From: Quercus robur | Lineage: Eukaryota > Streptophyta > Magnoliopsida > Fagales > Fagaceae | Direction: 5' to 3' | NCBI RefSeq assembly: GCF_932294415.1 | Contig: NC_065536.1 | Coordinates: 682,001-746,000, forward strand | DNA: 64,000 nt | Shown: positions 1 to 12,754 of the stretch, piece by piece | Layout of the letters: each line of letters begins with the position of its first letter | How positions within the stretch are numbered: the first letter of the stretch is position 1 | Translations under genes and position numbers: made by a program | The notes under the pieces: model-generated | What the model saw: only the letters and a program-made list of their open reading frames with translations | The model's database searches: none | Told to the model about the DNA's origin: nothing

Positions 1-652
1 AAAAAAGAGTCGAAAGAAGGATTGGACAAACTTCTGCCAATATATTTTTTTTCTGGGTAATGTTATTTCTTTGTTGTGTTCAATGTTGCAGGAGAGGGAT
101 GACTATGCATTGGATCTGTTGACTTTGACTTTTGCGTTGACCTTTGACCAAAAGTTAAAATTTTCCGAAAGGGCCTATCTTGCTCAATTTTTCGCGTAAA
201 TTCTAATTCCGGACTTTGTTTCTTCATTTGAAGCTCCGAAATTGGTCAATTGGCACATTCTTCATTGTGGTTTCTTCAAAGGCATTCTTTACGCCATCTC
301 CAAGGAATCTTCTCATGCTTATCCAACCTCAAACCTTCATCGAGTTTTCGCCTTGAGTTTGAGGGAGGGTGTTAGAGATATATTAGACATATTAGCCCAA
401 TGCAATAGGCCAAAGCTTAGTCCTGCTTGTACTAGTAGTCTAGGGTTTAATCGTCTATATATCTACATGTTAGGGTTTATTGTAACACAGGTTATTGTAC
501 TACACTTTTACATAATAAAGATGTAGCCCTTAAGAGATTCTTCCATGGATGTAGCCCGACAAGGTTGAACCACGTAATCCTCATGTTCTCGGTGTTCCTG
601 TTCTATACTTCTCCTTCTACATCTACTCTAGTATATACAATATGGTATAACA
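1..652 (+). mobile_element. 3' end of an LTR retrotransposon (probable Copia) with its 3' LTR
   Basis: A terminal repeat runs from about 370 (starts TGTTAGAGATAT) to 652 (ends TATAACA). It is preceded by a purine tract, GAGTTTGAGGGAGGG, of the kind that primes plus-strand synthesis. Text such as 'gaaccacgtaat' and the TG...CA ends are typical of plant Copia LTRs. The 1-369 part would be the non-coding tail of the internal region; no Pol motifs are visible in it. The 5' portion lies outside the window or is lost, so this is a fossil whose completeness cannot be judged and whose second LTR cannot be compared for age. Confidence 0.6.
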
Positions 653-2245
653 CATCGCATTCCTAATAATATATTTAACACTGGCCATGTGCGATGAATA
701 AGCAAATGTACAATATCAATATAGGAATGAGGATCCATGGAGAGAGACATGTAGATTGTACTTTGTTCCCCTCCCTTTTTCATATTCCTTCTCAATTTTT
801 GCCCTTTAATGTATGAATATTACTGATTAAATATTCCACGTTATTTATGTTCGGCTAGTAAATTCCATATTGTTGTTTTGAAGGTTTAAATTAAGGGTTT
901 TATTAATATATGCGCCTAGGGCATACAATAGTAAACCATTTTAAGAAATTTTTTATGAGAAATTGAAAAAGTTGTAAAAAAAAGTTGTTAACTTTTTCAA
1001 TTTCCCATTATCTGGACCCTTAAATTTAAATTAAAAAGGTTTGGAGATGTACATACACGCATGCACCTCTTCCAAGAGACATGACTGATATATATTTGAA
1101 AATAGAGAGTTGATGCCTTCCTCTTTTCAAATCAATCGTGAATCGTTCACTTGCTTTGGTGAGGGAGTTGTGATGTTAAGATCTTGATTGTTGATTTGAT
1201 GATTGCAATGTAGAAATATATGACTTGAATTAAGGAGTTTGGCTCCTTGTTGGGTTTGGATAAGAAAAGAATTTTATTCCTTTTGGGTTACAGTTGTATA
1301 AAGTTATCAAACTCTATTATAAGTTGTTTCCTAAATTTTGAGTTCTATTTAGAATAGGAGTGATTCTCCTTTATGTGTGGAATGTGTGGGAAAGAAGTCT
1401 AACTTTTTTTGGTTTTGGATATGTTAGCCAACTTACACTTGTATAAATATATGTTATGCGGCAATTGAAGAGAGAATCAGAGAGCCATAACTTTGGTTAT
1501 TTGTGTGTAAAAAGAGGCTCTCTCTCTTGGGGGCTGCGGCTAATAAAATTAGAGGTGTCTCGGTTTGGTTCTTTGATATTTGTGAGTTGCAAATTGGGAT
1601 AGTGAGAAAGATTTTGTTGCTGCTTGGTCTTGGCTTTGCAGTTTGGTGATTTGCTCTCTTTTGATGTGTTGCAACTTTTGGATTTGATTTATGACTCTTT
1701 TTTTTGGTTTGTGCACAATCCTAATCTGGTATTTATGATTAAGACTATATATGATGGTGGTGGTAGGTCTTGAACACATGATCTCAACCACCACCTTAAT
1801 TGCTGTTATGATAAGAAGGCGCTATAGAGTTAATGTAGATATCATCAACATTGTAGAATATAAAAAAAGCCTGAGAAAGCAACAAGGTGACACGTGGAAG
1901 TAGAATCCTTTCCACATTGGGCAGTAGTAAGATATCAACATCATCAATCTTCAATCAACAATGACAAAAACAAAAGGTCACAAGCAGCCAAAACGGTAGT
2001 TTCACCAATTTGAGAAACAAACGAGCTTTACCAACATCCACCCACCCCTCTAAAAGAAGAACAGGACATATTTTGTACTAATAATTTAACTATTGTGACT
2101 ATCAAACAATCATTTGGTGTGTATTCAAGGTTTTCAAAGATTTCTAAAGTAGATTTTCAAGAAAGAAGCTTCTCGTTTCTCATAACAGTATATAATACAG
2201 TATAGATTTTCAAGATTTCTAAATATGTCTCATTGAATTTCTCTC
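653..2245. other. Intergenic, APC11 3' flank; possible LTR relic near 1.15-1.56 kb
   Basis: No gene is recognised. About 1150-1560 has features of an old LTR-type promoter and leader: a TATA-like 'gtataaatata' near 1440, then a GA/CT-rich stretch with 'gagagaatcagagag' and 'ggctctctctctt'. No pair of ends or internal coding sequence supports it, so this is only a suggestion. The part just below 2246 should be the APC11 3' UTR, since that gene is read leftward. Confidence 0.3.
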
Positions 2246-5200
2246 TTATTCTTTGAACTGCCATTCCCTACGGCACATGGGGCAATGTGCTTGAGAGCTC
2301 TGTGAATTCGCCCATTTTAGGATGCAATGGAGATGGAATGCATGGTTGCATGCACCCCAAACTGCAATATCATAGGATCAAAACAAACATCATTATTTCC
2401 TGCCATAAGATTTTAGCAACTACTAGAAGAAGCTTCAATTGTTTCTTTCCCTTGGTAAGTATAAGAATTTATTTAAGCGCAAAGGTAAAAAGGAAGAATA
2501 CATACAAGAGGAACAAATGAAAGGGGGGAAAAGAATGCAATCTTTCACTAATATACCAAATAAGCTAACAACTTTTAAGGACATACAATATCAAATTAAG
2601 GAAATTACGAAGAAAATTCTCGACTCCTAGTTGAAAAACTACATCATGAATGTGATTCTCTATCTCTGAAATATTGTTACTTAACATGACTCAGAGGGAT
2701 TTTTATTTTTTTCCCATATCTCAAAGACAAAAACACACCAGAAAAGAAAAGATGAATTCTTCATGCCTCTGTGAACTCCATAGAGAAAGAAAAAAAAAGC
2801 ATTATGTCACAGGTGTGTAAGTATACTACAAACCAAGTTCAACAAAAGAAAGTATTAGATACTTGTGATAGTTTTACTTCATGAGATGCCATATGTATTG
2901 GGGGAAGAACATGGGCTCAACCAGTTTTGGTTAGAAACTAGAGACAATCATAATTGTAAACCTCAGTTTGAAGTCATTTTAACTATCTAAAATAACTTAA
3001 GATACTCAGCTTGGACAGAAGTTTATATATCCTAAGAAGCTCTTTACTTATAAATGGCTCTCAAAAGGGATAGGCTTCTATGAATGTTGAGAAGCTCCAA
3101 TCTTTGATATGTGTCACTATACAGTAGTGTAGTAGTACACGGTCTGATACTACCCTGTTACCTTCTTTGTGTGTGTGTGTGGGGAAGGCGTATTCTATCC
3201 TTTCTCTTATGGTAGTATCAAGGTTAATTAATACGCAAATCAGAGATCCAGTATCCATAACTTAACCAATACCCCCAATTTTAACACAGTTTTTTCTTTC
3301 TTTCTTTTATTTTTTATTTTTATAAGTAATTGCAATTTATTAAAACTGAAATGTGTATACAGGAAATATACAAAACTTATAACAGTGAAGTGAAAAATAA
3401 AAAAGAGAACGATAAAGGATCCAAGCTGTGATATTAATGGCATAGACACAAGAAGTTTAGGAACTCCATCAAAGAAAATGTTGAAAGAGAAATTAACACA
3501 TAGTGCACCACAACAAATTGGTTTTCCACCTGTTGCTCATTTAGTGGCGTGTTCTGTGAACAAAACCACGCTTACTGAAACCGCATTTCCTTATTTGGAT
3601 GTTTGGCAAGGCATTTGACCGCGAAAATGGTGGTCTTGAGCTCCATTTCAAAAACACTACTTTGGTGTTTTAAATATTACTATTGCAATTACAACCCTTT
3701 TTCCTAAACTGTCCTCTTCTTTTTCTCAAGACCCCAAGTTTAGCTCTTATAATCTGATCACATTTTTTTTTATATAAAAAAATTGTTGTTTTTGGTAACT
3801 TACTCCTCATATAGCAGTTTTGATAAGAGCTAGTCAAACACAAAATTATTAAAACTGCACTTTTTAAAAGATTTTACCAAACTATCTCAACTTTTTCAAA
3901 CAATCCATTTTCATTAAGCAATTTTCAAAACCATAACCATTTTAGAGAGCACATTTTCAAATAGCTCTACGAAACTCACCTCCAATGTACATGCACTATA
4001 AAAACTATAAAAAGATTACGTAGTAATGGGAACCAATCTGGGGGTTGTGCACTACTAACAATGTGCAACATGCCATAGTAGGGTCAGCATAAGATCCCAT
4101 GGTAGTTGTCTGAAGCTCAAATATAGGAAGTTCAAAGAACCAATTAGAGAAAATCTAAATGCTCAAGCATTTAGGCTAACTATGCACTATATATTGTATA
4201 TGCAATTTTTCCATAAAGCAATTCTTATTATGTATTGGATGCCGCATGACTGATTCAAGCAAGACCATCAGAAAATGTTCAAACATACAAAAAAGAAGGC
4301 ATGGTATCCAGGTTTTTTTTTTTTTTTTTCCTAATTATAAATTATAGGTCAACAACAAAAAACTTTGGGAATTCAACAGCAGAAGAAATAGTTGTAAAAT
4401 GGCAAGACATGAAGACAAAGTGGAACATTGTTAAATAAGTTATGTACTTACTTAGTGGGCAATCATCCCCAGGGAGCTTACAATCAGGACAATAGCCATC
4501 AAAGACCATCCTACAAATCCCACATGTTTCATCCTGGGCATCCCAAGTCCAAGAAGCAACAGCATGCCGTCTACCATTAATACAAAGTTAAAGAATTATG
4601 ACTCCGTAGGAACATATTTTTTAAATTAAAAAAAAAAAAGAAAAAAAAAAAAAAAACGAACTTAATGTTCGCAGTGATGGAATTGCATAAAGATTTCCAA
4701 AATATGACAATTCTGAACAATCTTTAATATAACATAAATATTTTATCCAACCTAAAAACTTCAAGTTACAATTGTCTACATTTACACTTTAACACCTGAA
4801 TCACATTATTAATTTTTTTTGATAAGTAAATAAATTTATTATAAGAGAAGTAATCCCAATACACTAGCTGTGTACAGAACAGAGCAGGGAAAATGGAAAA
4901 TAAAAAACAGCTAGTAACTAAGAAATGTACAGTTCATTTAAGAAAATAATAAATACGAAAGAGATAAAGAGAACATCCCTATTTGAGAGCCCCGGAAAAT
5001 ATTTGCAAAAGAGATTGAATCAAGGGAAAACTGCTTCCATAAATTGCTCAAGATATATTATATCACCAACAAATGAACTTCAAGTTTATACCAATAAGGT
5101 AATAATCAATATAATAAGATATTAGATCCCTTTGGAGAAGCTGCAATATCAACCATGTAAAATGGGATTGTCCTATTACTATCAAAACACTAAAACTAAT

Positions 5201-6381
5201 CACATGTGGAACGATCAAATCAACTATATGCCCAAAATGGGAATGAGCTAGGGTTACAAACTATAATCTATAGTTTGATAATAGAGTTGATAATAAGAAG
5301 GAAAAATCTTAAATTTATCCACAAACTTAAATTGATTTATAGCATCAAGGGGGCCTTTTGCAATATGATCACAACTCAATGGACCGAAAATTTTATAATA
5401 TCTGGAATTCATACCGAATAAATGTGAACTTAATACACATAAATGAAGTACAATCCGGGAAATTCAATAATCATAGAAGCCCAACAATTATCTACCATAC
5501 TCGATGCAGAGGATGTTGGGTTACACGTGTGAGTGAAGTCCCACATTGAATAAAGATGAGAAGAATGAGTGATTAATATAACATAATTGAGCACATATCC
5601 ATTGGGCTTAGGCCTTTTGGGTTAAAGTGTGTCTCTATATGTTATATTAATTATTCAAGGAAGCTCCCTAAGGTGTTTATCTCCCCGACAAGTGGTATCA
5701 GAGCCCATGGTGGTGTGTGGCGAAGGTGGTGAGGTGTTCATAGTCCCTACCCAACGGGGAAAGAAAAAGCCTAAACGGCCCACACACAAAGATCTTGAAG
5801 AAGAAAAAAAAAAGAGCCCAACAAATGAATATTGCTAATGGTGCTAAATAATGGTGTGATGCAAGGTTCCCATGGATGTGCATGCAGGGTTGACACGTGG
5901 TTCCCATGGATGGCGTACGAGAGACTCATGGATGATGCATTGATGAAGTGAAAAGCCCATTAAGCAAGGGGGAGTGAGTAGGACTTGTTCATGGCCCATA
6001 GAGAGGTCTTGAAGCCCACAGAGAAGCAGAGACTCACACGTGAGGGGGAGATTGATGGGTTACACGTGTGAGTGAAGTCCCACATTGAATAAAAATGAGA
6101 AGAATGAATAGTTAATATAACATAATTGAGCACATGCCCATTGGACTTAGGCCTTTTGGGTTAAAGTGTGTCTCTATATGTTATATTAATTATTCAAGGA
6201 AGCTCCCTAAGGTGTTTATCTCCCCGACAGAGGATTCATCTTACTCCAATAAACATTCAAGAAAGCATACACTCTAATAATAATTATACAACTATATAAA
6301 CAACATCAATCATTCAATATGTGAAAACCATACAACGAAGCGCAATGTCATGAAAAGGATACGTAAAATCTTGACTTTCAT
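2246..6381 (-). CDS. APC11: APC11, RING-H2 subunit of the anaphase-promoting complex (three coding exons)
   Basis: Catalytic RING-H2 subunit of the APC/C ubiquitin ligase; in known APC11 proteins it binds the E2 and pairs with the APC2 cullin. Coding exons on the minus strand: 6381-6363 (MKVKIL plus one base), about 4568-4452 (HAVASWTWDAQDE, CGICRM, CPDCKLPGDDCPL) and 2361-2246 (WGACNHAFHLHCILKW to CPMCRREWQFKE and stop). The zinc ligands are present and the length (about 83-85 aa) matches the family. The exon 2 to exon 3 junction is canonical (A|GTAAGT to GCAG|TT, making Ile). Intron 1 starts C|GTATCCTTTTC, a U12-type donor, with TTCTTTAAC near the acceptor. The obvious TAG acceptor (exon from 4570) gives the wrong frame. 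A GT-AC form keeps frame but drops the conserved Trp of R-W-H-A-V. A TRIM sits in intron 1; intron 2 (2.1 kb) holds no recognised feature. Identity is certain; whether the gene still works is not. Confidence 0.9.
5514..6229 (+). mobile_element. TRIM (miniature LTR retrotransposon), complete
   Basis: Two 177-bp terminal repeats, 5514-5690 and 6053-6229, both with TG...CA ends, are flanked by a perfect 5-bp target duplication 'gagga' (5509-5513 and 6230-6234). A primer-binding site TGGTATCAGAGCC (5693-5705), complementary to initiator tRNA-Met, follows the left LTR. A purine tract 'tgagggggagat' precedes the right LTR. The 362-bp interior has no coding capacity, as is normal for TRIMs, so the element looks structurally whole. 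By eye the two LTRs differ at about 8 of 177 positions, so it is a moderately old insertion, older than the Copia at 29.4-34.9 kb. It lies in intron 1 of APC11, antisense to the gene. Confidence 0.92.
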
Positions 6382-7098
6382 CCTTTCCTGCAAAACCAAA
6401 ATCCCTTTTTCGGATAAAATACAATGCAGCTTATATAACAGAACAAGGGAAACATTGATATAAATGGCGATTGATATGAAAACATTGTCTATGTAATACA
6501 AAAGGTGACTAAAGGGAACAATGAAAACAGAGCCAAAGAACACAAATATGAAAACACTGTCTATCTAATACAAACGGTGACTGAAGGGAACAATGGAAAC
6601 AATGCCAATTATCAAGAACACTCTTTTAGAAATGCAAATAACACAGATATTAAAAATTTTCTGAGTAAACCAAGTGGTGATTGAAAGGAATAATGGAAAA
6701 TAGTGTGCCAAATTATAAAATTTTTTAATGGAATTTCCAGTCAATAGATTATAAGGGGATAATAATGATATGGGAAACAACAGAAAACCAAAAGAAAACA
6801 CCATTTGGTTGCTGAAAAAGTGTAGGAAAGAAAGATAAATCAAAATTTAAGAACTGGGTGTTTTCCATTTGGGAAAATAGAGCAACACAGCACATAAAGA
6901 TTCAAGCTTTTTACTCATTTTCTCAGGAGACAAACGGAAATAAGAACTTTCAAAATTTCTAACAAGAGAGAGAGAGAGAGAGAGAGAGAAAACCTACCTT
7001 GTTTGGTTAAACCGGCAAAGGATGACAATTGACAACAATGGATTATAGCAAAGGTATAGATTTGAGAGAAAATTGTAAATATTTGAATTGAAGGGTTT
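6382..7098 (-). promoter_or_regulatory. APC11 5' UTR: leader intron and upstream UTR exon
   Basis: Reading leftward, an acceptor GCAG|GAAAGG lies 6 bases before the APC11 start codon (exon edge 6387). A good donor AACAAG|GTAGGT lies at 6998/6997. This predicts a leader intron of about 610 bp, containing a (GA)n microsatellite at about 6965-6989, and a UTR exon from 6998 to about 7080. The exon candidate has a pyrimidine-rich start region (ACAATTTTCTCTC on the minus strand). The inverted repeat of the 13.7-kb element begins at 7099, almost at the inferred transcription start. Confidence 0.55.
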
Positions 7099-7113
7099 TG
7101 AGCCCGTTTGGTT

Positions 7114-9076
7114 TGTCAACTGAAAACACAGTGTTCAGTGTTTAAACACTAAACACTAGTGTCCAAAATTTGAAACAATATGTTTGGTGACAGAGTTTAA
7201 AATAGGGCTGTTTGAAAATGGTTGCTCAAAAACCCCTGTTTGAAATATATTTTTTGAAACATGCTTGGCTGTGATTTTAAACAATGAACAGAAGTTTCTG
7301 ATGGCACAACGGTAATAAAAATTGAATTCAGTTTTCACTGTGCCCGGACCCACTGATCAGCTTTTTTCTAATGTTTGTCTCCTCTCCTCTCTACTCTCAT
7401 CTCTTCAATCTTCACGCCCCAAAGAATATCATCAGTCTTCACGCCCCAAAGAATATCATCTCATCTCTCCTCTCCTCTGTACTCTCATCTCTACAAAGAA
7501 TATCACAGTCCGAACTCCATTACTCCTCTCACCCACCTCCATTACTGCTTTAACCCAGCGGCATTCCACCTCACCCCTCACGGATCCGGCGCCATTACTC
7601 CTAATAGTAGCTTCATAAACGCATCAAAATCCCACACACACATCATTTGGAAGAAACCCCTATGAATCACAGTAATCCCTTTCTCCCAATTAATTCCTCA
7701 CCAACGAAGCTCTGTTGCTAAGGAAAAGGCAAACTCACACAGTCTGAAGGGGTTGGTCAGGTAAAGGTTTTTAATTTTGTTAATTACTTGTTTCAGCTTT
7801 CTTTCACATCCCAATCAAGTTCAGATCATTTCACATTAATTCATGTTAGGGCTTCTTTTAATCCCATATATTCTTTCAGATGGACGCCTCACTCCCTTCC
7901 TCATCCACCTCTCTCGTGCATTACAGAGCATCTGCTTCCTCCTCTGCTTCCTCTTCTGACCGTGTTCCCTTACTGGTACGTCTATGTAATATATAGTGAA
8001 TCATGCTTCTAAGTTCTGTTTTAATCTTGTACGTAGCTGATTGAAAAAATCTCTTCATTTTGTGGCTTGCTGATGTATGCTTGTTCTGTGTTATGGTTTA
8101 ATGTTTTCGTTGAAGTAGAAAGAGAGTATGTATAAACGGTCGTGTGAGAGAGAGACTTCAACTATTATATAGGGTTCCCATCCCCTGCAAATGTCTCCAA
8201 ACATTTTAAAATCCAGTACATGAAAATAACTTATACAATACACTGTTGGTCTATTTAGTTGCCAAAAAGTGGAAGGAGGGGAAAGAAAGTTTGGATTCCT
8301 AAAACTACCATTTTAATCCCAAATAGCTACAAGCTCCCTCAGGAAATAAATGAAGCATAAGTCAAATGTAGGTAATCACAAACTGTGAAAAAAAACCTGC
8401 ATATACAAAAAATTAAGTGAGAACTTCTTAAATGGTAGTTCTATTCTTAAATGGTAGTTCTTTTCTTGAAATTATAAGTGCATGAAAAAATGAATGTGGT
8501 AATTCACAACTAAGATTTCTGTTGGCCTGCTTGAACTTGGTGTTGCTAATGTTGTTAACCTCTTTGGAGGTTCTTGTTGTTTTGAGTGTACTATTATCCT
8601 GACTGTGTGTTGACTCTCTTGTTGTTTTGAGTCTAGCCTTTTGGCTGGACTGTGTGTTGTTGTTGATGGTAGTTCCAACTTCTCAGATTTACATACAATC
8701 TTTGAAGCTTCACTTCTGTGTATGATAATTGAAAAATAGTATTGTGCATTCCTTGAAAAGATTCAAAGTAGTATAATTGCTTCTTTATGTCATGAACCAA
8801 AAAGGCTTCAGCTTTGGTTTGATACATTAACCTTTCAACATATATTCAACTATAAATTTATAATATGCTCCTATGCCTTCATAAATATACAATGCCACTA
8901 CAAGTTGAGCTAAAACTGATGTGTATAGAATGTGTATCTTTGTATTTTTCCTTTATATGTGGTGAATTTTCTCTTATATGCCTGCTGCTTGGGTCTAGTA
9001 GTAAGTTAAAGATTTTAAATCCATATCATAGAAGACCATTTTACGAGTCTATGTAAGTATACCAACATGTATTTAG
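7114..9076 (+). other. Left arm of the 13.7-kb element; leader region of its Myb gene
   Basis: No protein gene is recognised. 7099-7330 is subterminal AT-rich sequence with palindromic 'gtgtttaaacac'. 7370-7640 is C/T-rich, leader-like sequence with a 27-bp period duplication ('tcttcacgccccaaagaat' starting at 7409 and 7436). Later come short direct repeats ('aaatggtagttct' near 8430-8460; 'cttgttgttttgagt' near 8570 and 8620). A splice acceptor-like 'atttag' immediately precedes the Myb start codon at 9077, suggesting that at least one leader intron lies here. Confidence 0.4.
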
Positions 9077-10354
9077 ATGGATGATGCCGAGGATAAGAAG
9101 TGGCTTGAAGCAGTTGAGAGACATTTTATTGATATCTTGTTAGAAGAGGATGCTAAAGCGAATATGCCCCAAGGCCAGTTCAAGTCTGGAACTTGGACAA
9201 CAGTTGTCAATGAGTTTAACAAGCGTGCGTCTAAAAGTTATACCAAGGCACAACTTACACAAAAATATCAACGACTGAAATAGAGACACCGCACATTCTC
9301 CCAGCTCATCGCACGTACAGGAATGGGATGGGACCCCATTTCAAATACGGTGACGGCCAGTGACGATGCTTGGGCTGCTGCATTTGCGGTAAGTCCTTAA
9401 ATCTAACTTAAATATCAAAAATATCAAAAATATTAGGTTTATTGGCTTATGAGTGTATTAATAATAGTGGCTTTAAATAGTTGTTTTGTAACATTTTCCC
9501 ATGATGATACTTTTAGGAATAGAATAAAATCTGACTTATATATGGGGTTTACTGTGGGTTTAATGGGGTTTAATGTGACTTATAAATTCTGACTTATATC
9601 TTTGACTTATATTATTTTATTTATATTATTCATCTGTGAAATTACTCAATGTCTACAATTTCCTAAAAAACCTTTTTGGCTTTCTGAAATTTGGAATAAA
9701 GAGTGTTGTTATACGATTATTATAAATTAGCCATCTACTTTTTATTAGGTTTTATATCAATAAAACATCTAACTCAATATATATGGTTGTTAATAGGTCA
9801 ATCATAGATTCAAGGAGTTCAAGAGAAAGGGGATGAGACACTATGAGCTGTTGGGCACTCTTTTCAATTCAAACACAACCACGGGTTTCCTCCAAATGTC
9901 ATCTGCCCAACCAACTCCCAATAGTGATGAAGAGAGAGAACTTGATGCAGCCTTTCTATCTGAGGGGGTACATGTCAATGTCAGCATCAATGGTTTGGAT
10001 GACGTGGAGGAGCTGCCCACACCGAGTGAAGCCCAAAGCCGGAGGCAAGCTGAAAAGCGGCCAGCTGAACCGTCTTATTCAAGTGGAAAAAGGAAGAAAG
10101 GGCACTCCCTTGAATCCATGACTGAGGCAATATGGGGTTTTACTGACATGAGGAACCGTCGGGGGAAAAAGTCCATCGACACTGGAGACTCTGCTGTGGG
10201 GGCTGCCAATGAGTCAATTACAGCAGCTGTAACTCTTCTAAACCAGCACACCGATGTCGATCATGTCACGTATTGCAAGGTCGTGCAGGAGCTTCATAAT
10301 GCCAAGAGTAGAGCCACTTTTTTTGCCATGACGGTTGATAGAAGAAGGGCCTAG
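9077..10354 (+). pseudogene. Harbinger-associated Myb/SANT-like DNA-binding protein, interrupted by a stop
   Basis: Second gene of PIF/Harbinger transposons: a Myb_DNA-bind_3-type protein that in known elements binds the element ends and assists the transposase. Exon 1, 9077-9388, encodes MDDAEDKKWLEAVERHF, a conserved W-x3-V-x2-F core, then Y-x-RLK and GWDP, ending at a GCG|GTAAGT donor. Exon 2, 9797-10354 (acceptor AATAG), encodes VNHRFKEFKRKG, a serine/acid-rich linker, a basic patch (GKRKKGHSLE) and a helical tail. Phases match (104 + 186 codons, about 289 residues). An in-frame TAG at 9281-9283, directly after YQRLK, interrupts the Myb domain, so full-length protein cannot be made without readthrough. 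The rest is open, which suggests recent loss. Confidence 0.8.
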
Positions 10355-12754
10355 ATTGAGTTTATTGGGGGTGGATTGCAGTAGTGGCGGTTGTGGTTGA
10401 CAGTCTAGGAAGTTAATTGATGATGTGCGCCGTGTAGACAGCCTAAGAAGTTAATTAGTACTCTTAGTTTGGTTTAATGTGAATACGCAAAGTTTGTATT
10501 ATGTTAATACTATGAACAATGTTTGCATTATGCCTTCCTTTATTATGTTAACCTCCTTGGGACATGTATGGTATTTATGTAAGAAATATGTTTTGTGGTT
10601 GTCGTGTCTTCTATGAATTTCTAACTTTGGTGACATATATATATATATATATATATAAATTTAAAAAGTAAGCTGCTGCATTCCATTTTGCAAATTTCTT
10701 TTTTGTGTCACATATCTGCTTCAGACGTTGTCAGCTATTTTAAGAATGTAGTATTTTATTGAGCATACAAGTGACATTGGCTGGAATGAGTATTTGGCTT
10801 ATCCTTTCTCTTTTGTTAGTTATTTGTAGTTTCGATGGAATTAGTTTGAAAGCAGCACATGAATTGTCTGCAAATTTTGTATACAACTTTGGCTAATAAA
10901 AGGATTGTAATTTCTATGAAATCTGTAGGTATGAGAGAGCCACGTCTGTTATAATTGATCTAGGTCTATATAGCTTGCATAAATCAGGTGCATTTTGGGT
11001 CTCAGAGAAAAGGAGTGTACCATCTGCATATACGGTATTTACAGGTGAGGATTTTTGTTTATTGCCTCTCATTACTAAATCTTCATGCCTCCACAACCAG
11101 CTTTAGCTTTCAAGTATTCCTTTTTATAAATCTTTGTTTCATTCTTTGTTAATTATGATTTGATTTTGCTGGAAGTATCAATTTCTTCGTTGAAAAATTT
11201 TAGATTAAGTCTCCCTTTTTCTGCTTTATTTAAGCTTTATTAATTTTGTTTCTTGCTGCTGGTTTTTTGTTTGTGTTGCAAAAATATCAACTTCTTAATT
11301 AGAGGTTAGAGTGTGTTCTTTCTCTTCTTCACTAATAATAATGGAACTACTATGGAAGTGGGGTTGGGTTTGGATCCTTCCAGCCTATCCTTATTGATCT
11401 TATAAAACCAAGAAAAGATAGATGCATTTGCTTGCATTCACTTCTATTATTTTGTGAACATTGTAACAAGTTAAGAAATTGAGCTAACATTGTCTCTGGG
11501 TGTGTATTTGAGCTTTGACCTGCTTTTGTAGGCTTTGAAAGGCTCTGTCTTTTTTTTTTTTATTATTAATTTTTTTTCTTGTTTGGGTTTAGATCAAATG
11601 TCTTTTCTTAGAATATTTAAACACGTTAAATAGTATATCTGATGTACTTTTACTCCAATAATAATTGAACAGGAACAAGTAGAGTATATAATTGCAGTTT
11701 TTCCTTCTCTTAACTAGAGCTTTTGAACTCATTTTGGAGGGCTTTTTTTTCCTCAGAAATCAAAAACTGCATACTTTGTGGAAATCTACAAGGAGAGGTA
11801 CTATATGTAGCCTTAGCTCTTGTTTACTGCTCTAGGGCACTTCAATTCATAGGAAATGATTTATTTTCTAGTAATTAGAAGGATGTATTGAAGTTTGCTT
11901 TCAGACCACTGTTCACAGATGTTCACTAATTTCTTATTCTTTTCCTTTCTTCTGCTTTGCATGCATTTCTGGGTGAATAATAGCTTCCATTTGATTTGAA
12001 TCTATCTTTAATTTTTTGTAGTTATTTCAATTTCTTCTTTTTGTTCTTCCTTTTTCTATTTGATAAATTTTTCTGGTTAGTTTCTCATCAACAAAATAAT
12101 AATAATACTAATTGTGGTCTGTCATAATGTCATTCTGAGGAATTAATCAGAGTTATAAAATTATGAACTCTAATATGTCTATTATCTTGTGAGTATATTT
12201 GTCATGCCTTACCCATGAGGTTGTTGGTCTTGTTTAAAAATGACCACTGCATGCCAGTGCACTTCACGGAAGCTTTACTCCATCACAGTCCAATGATTCT
12301 ACACAAAAACCACTTGTCATAATCAATAGCATCCCACCCAACCTCTCCCAACTGTCTCAACAGCAGAGACCAGACCAGGAATAGGATCCAATTAGCCTTT
12401 TCACAATGAAAGGTTGATTTCTGCACAAATCCCAACCATGCTTTGCTTCGTAAGATGAAAGATCTATTACAACATTTCCTTACTCGGAAAGAAATGCTAG
12501 AAGGCCTGTAATAAAGTCCACACAGACAGTATTTATGGTATTTTCAATATTTATGGTATTTTAAAACTTATTTAAGAAGAAAAAAGAGCCATGTATATTG
12601 TAGTCAACCATTTATGTTGTAATCACTAATGAGGTAGTGACAATATATATACATCATGTCCATCTCCCATGTAGTACATTGATTTCAACATTAATTCTTT
12701 GCAACTTAGTAGATTCATCATCTGGTTCCATCAGATTAGCAATTCGGCCTACTT
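10355..12754. other. Interior of the 13.7-kb element between Myb gene and LINE: no gene recognised
   Basis: 3' flank of the Myb gene, then T-rich plant-like non-coding sequence. It includes a (TA)n run at about 10636-10657. About 12240-12530 is noticeably less AT-rich than its surroundings and has intron-free, exon-like composition. Its minus strand can be read in broken stretches (for example E-V-G-W-D-A-I-D-Y-D-K-W), but I cannot assign it to a family and no long frame is open. Confidence 0.3.

Noticed and set aside
242-526. 94-codon frame on the plus strand
   Set aside because: It crosses the LTR boundary at 370 and has no domain; this is chance coding in an LTR element tail.
5629-5907. 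Overlapping frames on both strands inside the first TRIM
   Set aside because: They lie over the primer-binding site and the short interior of a TRIM, which carries no genes.
5514-6229. Cassandra-type TRIM (5S rRNA promoter in the LTR)
   Set aside because: No 5S rRNA-like internal promoter sequence is visible in either LTR.
7322-7665. Three overlapping plus-strand frames
   Set aside because: C/T-rich low-complexity leader sequence with a 27-bp duplication; several frames are open at once and none has a domain.
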